This document shows positions 25,273-34,000 of a DNA stretch of 64,000 bases, one piece after another. Below the pieces are notes generated by a model. That model was not told the DNA's origin, made no database searches, and was given only the letters and a program-made list of their open reading frames with translations. Both the position numbers and the translations under genes were made by a program. Origin of the DNA: Phoma sp. XZ068. Taxonomy: Eukaryota > Ascomycota > Dothideomycetes > Pleosporales > Didymellaceae. How positions within the stretch are numbered: the first letter of the stretch is position 1; the number at the start of each line of letters is the position of its first letter. The stretch is taken from contig RBKR01000001.1 of NCBI GenBank assembly GCA_004835665.1, positions 1,426,001 to 1,490,000 on the forward strand. The letters run 5' to 3'.

Positions 25273-26373
25273 CTAAGCCCTTGCCCGCGGTCTCAGCCTC
25301 AACCTCCCCGTGCCCTCTTCCTCGCCTCGTTCTGCTCTGAGCTGCGCCTCAACGATACGGCCGATGTTGCCTCCACCCTGCATCACACCGCCTCGTAGCA
25401 ATTCCCCTACTATCCTCCCCTTGACAACCGTCTCCTCAACTACACCCTCCACCTGCTCTGTTCCTACTCTACCGTACCATATCCCGCTCCCCTTCAGCGC
25501 ATTGCCATCCATATTTGGTGGAAGGTAGATGATGACGTTGCCGGCGTACTTGTGCCCTCCAATGTGGCTTATCTGTGCCACGGCTGCTTCTATCCCCCGT
25601 CTTTCCAGTTCCTTCCGGAAGGAGGTCTGCAGGATGGGGCCGAGGATGCCGCAGCGTTGGTCGCGGCCGCCGTGGCCACAGACCAGGATTGTTGGTTTGG
25701 TGATGGGTTCTGGAGCGGGGAGTAGTGTAGCTTTCGATTCGTCGCGGGTCAGAGCGGCCTTCTGGGTGGCTGACAGGCCGTCGTGCATCGGATGCAGTTT
25801 AGGCGCTTTCAGGTATGCGGTTGCGAACGCGGAGAAGGCGGAGGTGGTGTGCGGTATCGCTGGTATGCGCCTGAAACTTGGGAATAGATATGCTGTTGTG
25901 GAATTGGATGTTTCAGTCGCCGGCAGTGAGGAAGCTGTTATAAGGACGTTTGTGAACGGCTATTCATATGTCAGTCAACTCTACTGTGATACAGCTTCAG
26001 AATTTAAGCATCGTTTTGGGGGCTTACAAACATCAAACGCCTCGCCTCCTTTCCCTATTACACCTTTCAAGCCTTTCACGAAGTCGGCTGTAGCTCCTTC
26101 GTCATCTTCAAGATTGCTCGTCCAGTCCTCTTTCCCTGTGCACAAGAGCACTTGCTCAGTATACGGAGCCATTGTATTCAGCAGTGGCGTTTTGCGATCG
26201 ATATCCAGGTCGGGAGGACTGGCAGTGCACGCGCATGTTGGTGAAGGACATAATTCTATGTACGGTATGGACTGGTTGGGAAGTTGTCGGCGTGGGACAG
26301 TGGACGAGAAAGGGCGAAGAGCACGTATACAAGGCGCTCGAACCTTGGACAGGCGGAAAAAAGCGACAGACAT
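25273..26373 (-). CDS. AIM32: Aim32-type thioredoxin-like [2Fe-2S] ferredoxin
   Basis: Exons 26032-26373 and 25273-25959 give 342 aa. The N-terminus is a mitochondrial presequence (FFRLSKVRAPCIRALRPFSST). The N-terminal cysteine region is CPSPTCAC, followed by LDIDRKTPLLNTMAPYTEQVLLCTGKEDW-like family residues. The C-terminal thioredoxin-like half carries VCGHGGRDQRCGILGPIL and SHIGGHKYAGNVI, the Cys/His ligand and sucrase-ferredoxin motifs. Aim32 is a mitochondrial matrix/intermembrane redox protein. The intron needs a non-consensus GTTTGT donor: the nearby GTAAGC donor gives the wrong phase with the only workable acceptor (GAATAG). The C-terminal tail is Arg-rich (RLRLRPRARA). Confidence 0.85.
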
Positions 26374-26599
26374 GGCAAAGTGCTGTTGTGGTGTGATGAA
26401 GGAAGGTGCTTAAGAAAGTCTGGGGAAATTATCAGATGCTCGGAAGGCTTCCGCGAGTGATGACGCGCATCGCGCTCGGACATCGCGGAGAACCTTACTC
26501 GGCTTTCGGTCATCGTCGAACAGGCAGAAGATCTTGAGAGGAAATCGGTTGTCATTTCAATTGAGCATTGTTCGTTTCCGCGAAAGGTTCAATTTCCAC

Positions 26600-27769
26600 C
26601 TATCCAAGGATTATCTTCTTGCGTACAGGTCCGCCCTCTAACCATGCTTCCTCATGGATTTGACCTACAGCCAATCTCTCATAGTAGCCCCTCTCACTCG
26701 GTTTCGCAAGTATGAAGTTGTACGTCATGTCCCAACGAGGTATACTTGGAGATTTATACCGATAAAAACTGTTGTACACATTGCCTCTCGCAGGAGTTTC
26801 ATCGTCGCAGTTCAGCCCCAAGTTACTGAACGCGCTGACGCATGGCAACCCTACGAACTCGGACAATAGGATGAGAACGTAGTCATTGGACATCCTGGGC
26901 GGAAAGGGTATTCCGGATAACAGGAGTATTCCAGCTGGGCCATGTCGTCCATGTATTCGACGAAGCCTGCTGTCTGGAACAGCAATACCGGACAGTGCGT
27001 GACTATCAGTATGGTCGGCTTCGAATGTTGCGAATACCGGACCGGGAACCGTGTCGGCCTCAAATAAGAGGAGATTCGGTATGCCGCGCAGAGCAGCGGG
27101 AATCGTGTATAATCCTGTGGTTTCGGACCCATGCCCTTGTTCTTGCTCTTTCAACAATGTGGATGTTCTCGAACTAGGCGAGATGCGAATGATTGAAACA
27201 TGTTCTGTAGTCGTAATTCCGAAATCGCGTACTAATGGTATGCCTTCAAAGATGTAATAGCGTACGGCGTTTCTCCATCCAACCCATGACCAGCTTGGAA
27301 CGTGGTTCCTAGGATCGTTTGCATGAATTCGTTGAAGTGCTGGTGTCGTAACTGTCCAGAACAAAGCCTTGTCTAGCAAGCAAAGTGGTAACCCTGCAGC
27401 GAATTGCCATTTCCATACTGTTTCCAAATTGTGGATGATGCCAGCGAAAGTGTGGACACGATTGTCTAAGTCGCCAATGCTCTTGTTACTTTGTTGTTCA
27501 ACAAGATCTGCGTATAAGCCGTACTTTTCCCACATAGCAAGATCGACGGGCCGAACAACGGGTGTGCCGAACGAATCGCATGAACTGCGCTGAGATCCTG
27601 TTCGTAGGATTCGCATTACCCTTTCAAAAAGTGAAGGCTTCCGTTTAGGTGCCATGGTAAGGCACAATGAGCACTCTGTGGTGGGACGCGGCCTCTTCAT
27701 GTCATCATGGGCGTAACCAGTTTTGAAGGCTTCGTGACATGACACACAAAGCTCTTGCGAGGTGAGCAT
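26600..27769 (-). CDS. HET-related protein lacking the HET domain
   Basis: An intronless 389-aa frame. Residues ~80-170 (DLAMWEKYGLYADLVEQ..., NRVHTFAGIIHNLETVW, AAGLPLCLLDKALFW, HVPSWSWVGW) match the segment that follows the HET domain in fungal heterokaryon-incompatibility proteins, including the hallmark PSWSWxGW. The upstream HET catalytic/TIR-like domain itself is missing: the N-terminus is instead a short Cys-pair region (ELCVSCHEAF, ECSLCLTM), and the DNA immediately upstream does not encode a HET domain in any frame. It is either a truncated paralogue or a domain-loss derivative. Function unknown; immunity-related by descent. Confidence 0.6.
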   Translation of the reverse strand: MLTSQELCVSCHEAFKTGYAHDDMKRPRPTTECSLCLTMAPKRKPSLFERVMRILRTGSQRSSCDSFGTPVVRPVDLAMWEKYGLYADLVEQQSNKSIGDLDNRVHTFAGIIHNLETVWKWQFAAGLPLCLLDKALFWTVTTPALQRIHANDPRNHVPSWSWVGWRNAVRYYIFEGIPLVRDFGITTTEHVSIIRISPSSRTSTLLKEQEQGHGSETTGLYTIPAALRGIPNLLLFEADTVPGPVFATFEADHTDSHALSGIAVPDSRLRRIHGRHGPAGILLLSGIPFPPRMSNDYVLILLSEFVGLPCVSAFSNLGLNCDDETPARGNVYNSFYRYKSPSIPRWDMTYNFILAKPSERGYYERLAVGQIHEEAWLEGGPVRKKIILG

Positions 27770-27954
27770 AGCGATAGTCCGTTCTAAGGTGACAGTTGCG
27801 TCGTATGGGCATGATACTGCGGAGCGGCTTTTGTATCGCTTTGCTTGCTAGGTGTCCTCGGCCGCAGCGTAGAAACCCCATCAAAGTGGCCTGAGGAGGA
27901 GACAGCGGTCCGTGAGCCTGCAGTTGTCGTATTCAAGTCAATGCGGGCTTACGA

Positions 27955-28304
27955 TCACATTCCCATGCCCAGCCCAAACAGCACGCCAGACATGATAACA
28001 GCTACAACCATCCAGCCCACAGGTCGCTCGGCCGAGCCTGCTTCAGATGCGGCCTGCATAGGTAGATGTTCTGTAAACGCGTAGGAAGATACTGTGCCTG
28101 GAGCTGCAAAGGGCTTCTGGGCCGAACGGTCCTTCTGAGGTAATTGCTATACGTCCATCAGAAGAGTCTCAGCAGAACAGAGGAGGTGCAGGAACGTACC
28201 ACAAAGCTACGTGTCGTGTGTACCTCGGGGTCCGCTAACGTCAGTGTACAAGCTGCAAGGAACAGCACCAAAATAGCATAGCAATCCAGGGAGTAACGCA
28301 TCAT
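27955..28304 (-). CDS. Small spliced membrane protein with signal peptide (unrecognised)
   Basis: A two-exon small gene found by splicing, 98 aa. Exon 28200-28304 encodes 35 residues beginning MMRYSLDCYAILVLFLA, a signal peptide with probable cleavage after LTLA. A 53-nt intron (GTACGT donor, CTGATGGACGTATAG end) joins in phase 0 to exon 27955-28146. The second exon gives a polar stretch (QLPQKDRSAQKPFAAPG...) and a C-terminal hydrophobic helix VGWMVVAVIMSGVLFGLGMGM running to the stop. The topology suggests a type I single-pass protein with almost no cytosolic tail, or a tail-anchored luminal peptide. No family is recognised. Consistent codon phase, a canonical intron and two well-placed hydrophobic segments argue that it is real. 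Confidence 0.6.
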
Positions 28305-28665
28305 GCTCAGTGCTTCCAAAGTGGTTTTACAATTGCGCGCGCGACTGCAGATGTGCACGAGGGCCTCGAACCTCAAGTACCCCGGATCGTCATGGGCCCC
28401 TCCCTGCGTCAGCCTGCATTGGACAAGCGCTGACTACTGTAGGGCATGCGCGTGACTTGCACGCGTCAGAGTCATTGCGCGAAGATGAATGCATCCAATC
28501 GCAGCTCTAGCGTACTTTGAACGCCCGTGCGGTGCTATTCGCTACTCAACTGGGGTCATACCAACGTACTTTCGGGAGGTGCCTGAGGCTCTGCGGGTGA
28601 AGTTTGTTATACCGTTTTCTTGTGAAACCAAGCAGCGCTTTGATTTTGACTTCGGCTTCGCTGCT
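28305..28665. other. Intergenic, no gene seen
   Basis: This short stretch is the 5' flank of the small membrane protein and the 3' flank of MTQ1. Frames here are short or antisense to MTQ1. Confidence 0.45.
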
Positions 28666-29877
28666 TCAGAATCGGAACGAGGGAAGATAGGTGTTGGGCA
28701 ACCGTTTCTTCGGCGCGTCTTGATGAAGTTCTGGTGCCTTTGGTATACTGCTTTTGCCGAGCCAGGACCCCCCTGCGCCGCGCCAGCATACGACAGAACG
28801 AGCATTACCTTCGCCGTAAACATGAAATTGATCTTCAATTGTGGATTGGCTGGAAGAGGCGTCTGGCTCATCTCTCCAGATTTCAATGCCATCAAAGACG
28901 TCAAGCTTCTGCGCAAGCTGGGCGACTCGAAGAGCCTGTTCAATATCTGCAATTTCTAAGAGTACGACTTTTGCTTCAACTTCGCTTGCAATCTCCAGGA
29001 GCCGCGGGTAAAATATGTCTCCTTGCTGCATGTCGTCGGACTCGGGCTGTGGCGGAGGTACAAGAGCCAGCTTTGGCTCAAATCGGCGGACCGATCGCGT
29101 CGTGGTCTTCCAGTAAGCCGAAGGCGAGACATAAGGTGGATTCGAGATTAGTATGTCCCAGAATGGCGTCCATTTATTGAAGTTCAGGAGGTTTTTAAAA
29201 GGTAAAGGAGCTCCTATGATCAATTCTCCAAAGGGGTCAACAAGAACATCGGCCTTTGCAAAGTTAATCATGCCAGTTCTTGCTTGTGTGCTATTCTGGT
29301 TCTTGCGTAGGTTGTATTGTGCAAGGCTCATGCTCTTGTCTGAAATGTCGATACCGACTAAGCGCAAGTCGACGTCGCTTCGATTCGAAGCGAATTCATG
29401 GCGGAATAGTAGCGGGATGCAACCTGTGCCGGTACAGAGGTCTAGGACACGTAGTTCGGCGGGTAAGTTTTGCGCAGCTCGAACAAGTCTGGCCAGGTGT
29501 GTGACTGAAGCTGCCGTGTCTTGCCTATTCAAGCCATGAGACTCTTATTCTTCGTGTATGCAACGAACCGCATCTCACCTCGGTATCAGAACCCCATGTC
29601 TGCACGTTATCTCCAGATCCCCAAAATACTCCGTTCCGAGTAGATATTGCAGTGGCTTTCCCTTTGCTCTTTCTCTAACCAGCTGGGCTAACATTGCGCC
29701 CTTGGCTAGCGTGTCCCCTTTCGCGCGACGCGCTTTCGCGACTTTCTCGACGTGTTCGCGGAGCCATCGCAGCTCGTTTTGGGCGGCGTGCAGGTCGCGG
29801 CAGGGGCCAAGAAGAGCCGATAAGAAGGGATCTATTGTGTGCGCTTTGCGCAGGAGCGCTGTCGGTATGCGTGGCAT
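28666..29877 (-). CDS. MTQ1: HemK-type N5-glutamine methyltransferase of mitochondrial release factor
   Basis: Exons 29579-29877 and 28666-29524 (54-nt intron, GTGAGA donor, GAATAG acceptor) give 385 aa. The splice joins HGVLIP-R to QDTAASVTHLARL, reproducing the GVLIPRxxTE turn of PrmC/HemK proteins. The SAM-binding motif is LRVLDLCTGTGCIPLLF, followed by GIDIS at the end of strand 2, and the catalytic NPPY motif is in ILISNPPYVSP. The N-terminal helical domain binds the release factor. Mtq1 methylates the glutamine of the GGQ loop of mitochondrial release factor Mrf1. The C-terminal ~60 residues after AQKLDVFDGIEIWRD are less conserved. Confidence 0.9.
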
Positions 29878-30200
29878 GTTTCCTGCGGATTCATGTTTGT
29901 GTTCGAGGAAGGGTGTTGCTAGCGCGAAGAGTAGATCCCACAGGTTCGGTTCAAAAGAGGTTATAATAGATTAATCTCCAGACAAGAGTCTTGGAAACCT
30001 CAAGTTACGCTGTAATATAAGAAAGGTGTCGTTGTCTTCCAAATATATTACTGATTGTTTGATCTGAAGCTTGGCATTGCTACGTATAAATAAAGACCTA
30101 ATGAGAGGCATCTCAAATGCCAGACAAGTCAGGGTCCTAATCTACTCCTAAATATAAGACCATTACGCTTCTATGAGAAGTATTAGCAACCGATCTTTTT
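29878..30200. other. Intergenic, no gene seen
   Basis: AT-rich stretch between MTQ1 (5' side) and the 3' end of the next minus-strand gene. It contains tandem TATAAATAAAG-like and AATATAAGA elements but no coding signal. Confidence 0.45.
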
Positions 30201-31104
30201 TCATCGGCCGTGATAAACGGGTGTCCCTCGGGTCCAGCCCTTTGGCCGACAGCAATGCCACTACACCTCATTTAGCAAAGGAACGTACTTGGATGATGGG
30301 TAAAAAAGTACTCACTGTATCGGTCTCACTTGTATTCTGACCTCCAGACATACTTTGGTCAATGCTCGCATACACCGTCCAACCTTCTTCCTCCAATGCC
30401 TCCAGCATGGTAAGCAGTAATTCCCTGACTTTCATCGTCTCCTTCCCACTCGCAGCCCAAGGGTACCCACGCAACTTGATCTCTTGAATACCCGGCGCAT
30501 ACTGGCTCACCTTGGTCACCCATTCCTGCCCTAACCTGGCCGGCAGTGACTGACATACCTCCGGCGATGCGTCGACTAGTCGAATCTTGTCGGTTCGAGA
30601 GAAGCTGATACTGCACCAATCACATGGCGCCGGCGCTGGAGACTGATAGCGAAACAAGAGAGTGTCCTTGTCGCTGACGTTCTTGCTTACGTCCGTATTC
30701 AGGCTCAGAACCCAGCCCATACCATGCAATGTGCCCAGGAGTGCTGCAATAAGGCGGCGGGCCTCCATCGCATCAGAGCCCATAGCCGACCAGGGGTAGC
30801 CAGATAGCTTGAACTCGTGAGAATTGCCGTACATGCCCTCGCGCTGAATGCCGCCTCGCCAGACACTACGGATCGTGTCACGGCATTGGTCAACCACCTG
30901 GGGTGGGAAGCGCAGGAAGCGCAGGTCGTCGGTTGAGTGCATGGACATGGATGCGAAATGTGTTTGGAATGGCGGTGGTGCTTGGTAGGATGATGTTGAC
31001 GCATATGCGGGCGCAGGTGCGAGTACAGGTTGTTGTTGGTAACCATCAAAGGAGCCTCGTTTCTCATCTCGACCATGGGCCTTCTCGCGGAGCTTGTCAA
31101 ACAT
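30201..31104 (-). CDS. Conserved fungal protein of unknown function with two repeated GYPW modules
   Basis: Exons 30316-31104 and 30201-30260 (55-nt intron with a GTGAGT donor) give 282 aa. Without splicing the frame runs into a spurious tail; with it the end reads WHCCRPKGWTRGTPVYHGR, matching the WxxRRPxGWxxGxPVxH ending I know from related fungal proteins. The body holds two similar modules, HEFKLSGYPWSAMGSDAMEARRL and QEIKLRGYPWAASGKETMKVREL, each followed by a Met/Leu helix and GWV/GWT, so it appears to be an internal duplication. The N-terminal ~55 residues are Gln/Pro/Ala-rich. Role unknown. ATG at 31104 is chosen because the upstream extension opens with GTG. Confidence 0.8.
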
Positions 31105-31810
31105 GTTGTCTAAAAGTGGCGATGATGTGCTGAGTGGAAGCTGACGAGGTGCAGTGAGGAAAACCGGGCGTAATCTGGAGTGGATATGATAGAACTCGTC
31201 CACGCTGGCGCGGGTCACCTTATGTACTTTTTAAGAAACCATCAAATTCATGTGAGCATCAGATACAGCCTCAGCATTGTGGTCCTTAGACTGACCTGTT
31301 TGGGTAGGAACGGCGGCCAAGAGCATGGTTGTGGGAATTTAGGGTGAGGCGCAGCTAGCGTACCGCGCTAGTGTCCGATGTCATCTTCCAGCGCTGTTCT
31401 TGTTGCTTGAACCTCACGATGAACCTTGTCCTCCTACAGGAGTTCCATGCGTCTCGTTTAGTTGCGGCCACAAGGCTGTAAATGTGCGAATTAGCACACA
31501 CATTTTAGTGCAGATGCCTGAGGGGGCAGTCAGGCACTTGCACGAGCTGAATATCCACGCATCTGGTTGGCAGAACAGATTGTACGAGGGGCTGAGCTGC
31601 AGGTGAGCAGCCAACAAGGCTGAAAGGAACGTACTGTCGCGGGGATGAATTCTAACCAAGCGCCTCCATTACTTACACATAAGAACCAGCTTACCGCCGT
31701 GAGCAGTACTCAGCCAACTATTCGATGCTTCCGCGTGTCGCAAGCATATACCTTCACTAGCCAATGTAACTTGGCCCCCACAGCCGCTCTAGCAGGAAGA
31801 CACCATAGCA
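31105..31810. promoter_or_regulatory. Divergent intergenic region, no gene seen
   Basis: Seven hundred bases between the GYPW-module gene and the Galpha-like gene. Short frames only, with no splice-supported coding potential. Confidence 0.4.
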
Positions 31811-33724
31811 ATGGCGGAAGCTCTGGGCATCATTGGGACTTTAGGCGCACTTGTGAACATCGTGGATGGGGTCAGCAAAACAATTGCAATCGTCAACGAC
31901 TTACGGGAAAGATGGGAAGATGCCGATCTGACCCTTCTTAGCTTCTCTTCTCAACTCACCGCGCTACGCGCTGCATTATCTAAGATTCGTGAGTGGATCG
32001 ATAGCGACTTGAAAGATATACATCATCAACTGGTTATGGACCTTGAAATTACGACAACATGCTGCAAGCTACTCGTTGGTAAGATCGACGAGTTCTTCTC
32101 CAGTCTAGCCCACTTGGTGGCCAAGCCTCTGGATCTTCGCAATAAGTTCAAAGTTGTCTTCGGTAGTCAGGGTCCTGATTTTGCCCATACGCTGATCGAA
32201 CGGCAAGTCAGCGCTTTGACACTTCTCCTTACAGCGTGCAATTGGTCAGTGGGTTTTTCCATAACCAAACTATAACTGACGACCAACAGTAAAACGCTGG
32301 CTGACCAAAAGAATCAACTTGAGGCCACAAAGGCCCGCAAAGTACTCAACCGTGCCAAAGCTGATTCTGTGTCATTATATGTCCAAAGAGACGCTGCTTC
32401 TTTAAGCAGCAAGGTTACAGACAACCTTTCAAAGATCTCTCGCATCTTCGAATTCGACTCTAGCATTTTCTCTACCAAAGTCTATGAGCGGGCTTTTCGA
32501 GGGTCGGTTAGGAGTGCCCTGCAACGTCAGCAGATATTGGCGGCTGTACCCCAGGACCCAAGACAAACCAAAGCTCTCGTTCTCCTGGGAGAGGACGGGA
32601 TGAGTCAAGATGCGCTCATCAATTCAATATACGCCCAGCATCCCTTCACCGATACGACCGGCGCTTGGAGTGTGTACAAGTTAATGATGCAGAAGCAATG
32701 CATAAAACTCCTAGGCCAAATCCTGAGGCGATGTCCTCACGAGTGGGAAAATGAACACAAGGATACTCTGCTATCATATACAGAAGGTCCACAAGAGGGA
32801 AAGGTTCCCAACATGAGAACTCTTGATGCATGCGCTATCCTTTGGTGGAGCAACATCCGAGATCGACAGGAGCCACCTGTCACTCACGAAAACTGTCAGC
32901 GTGAGAGCCTCGAGCTCAACGGCATGCTGTTTGCTGTTGATATTGTACCTGCTGGGGTTCTGAGGATCTACTCTATCAACGCAAAAGCGAGACTGTAAGT
33001 TACGACGACAGAAAGAAAATGAAATGAAGGCTCAGTTATGACTAGATTCGTTCACTTGATGGAACGAGTGCTCCCAGTCCGCATGAATGAGCCTCGTTAT
33101 GAGCTTCCGTTGCCTGTAGATCATTTCAGAGCGAAAGCTGCACTTCTACACACCCACTTTTACGAGCGTCAAATTCGCATATCCGGCCATGAATTCTACC
33201 TCCGAGTTCACGAAAACCATCCAGGTGGAGAGCTTCCAGCACCAGACTGTTTGGAAAACGCCTTAGCGATGTTGTACGTCCTGGATCTGGGTAGTGGTGG
33301 CAACGAGTTCATAACAAACCACAACTAAGTGCTGAAAAAATTGGCCTCATCGCTGAAATATGTGAGTTCGCTGCAGCACCAGAATTTGGAGAAAGGGTTG
33401 CTTTTCGTTCTGATACTCAGGTATACCTGTCAATTCGTTCAACAAGTTCAAGTGGTACCGTTCCCACTTTCAGATGGCTTCTCTACCGTAGACGGCAACG
33501 CCGCAATCCACCATATAGTGGCGCAATATCGCACACTGTTTAAAGATCGATTTGCACATCATATTCTGGATGCGGAAACTGGAGATCTAAGTGGTTTAGC
33601 CGAACTTGCGAAGCTTATTCAGAAGCAAATAGACAAGCCTGAAAATGTTATTTCCTCCAAGCAAAAGGTAGCGTCTGCTCCGTACGTCAATTATCAAGAG
33701 TTGGTCCAAGGTCGAAGGTCTTGA
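31811..33724 (+). CDS. Galpha-like protein with fungal STAND-type N-terminal helices
   Basis: The model has exons 31811-32244, 32290-32994, 33046-33273 and 33367-33724, giving 574 aa. The N-terminus (MAEALGIIGTLGALVNIVDG, then heptad-like helices) resembles the helical N-terminal domain of fungal NLR/STAND proteins. The middle has a degenerate P-loop region (KALVLLGEDGMSQDALINS) where a Galpha has GxGESGKS. The C-terminal region (LEKGLLFVLILRYTCQFVQ..., AAIHHIVAQYRTLFKDR, then HILDAETGD...LAELAKLIQKQI) resembles a Galpha C-terminus. The GKS lysine/serine are lost, so GTP binding is doubtful. The last intron (93 nt, donor GTACGT, weak GTGAG acceptor) removes an in-frame TAA at 33326; if it is not spliced the gene is broken. 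Function unknown, probably incompatibility or signalling related. Confidence 0.5.
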
Positions 33725-34000
33725 TTGAACACTTTGACGCAGTGTATGGCATTAGTCGGTGGTGAGAAGCGGTTGGTATCTCAGATACTCTGTCCTTGCT
33801 GTGCAGCAATGTACTTTAAGGAATCGGCACATTTGGAAATCCGGTAATATAAGCCAAGGAGATTGCTGAAATTTCATAGTCTTGACGTGACGCGTCAGCG
33901 TCAACATTTACGACCTGCCGCATCTATCCTCACGGCCGTCCTCATTAACTTTGCATGTATACCATTCGCCCGACCATCATCCACTTGGAATTGTTCTGTC

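Noticed and set aside
25529..26413. 294-codon + strand frame
   Set aside because: Antisense to AIM32, whose spliced model has clear family motifs.
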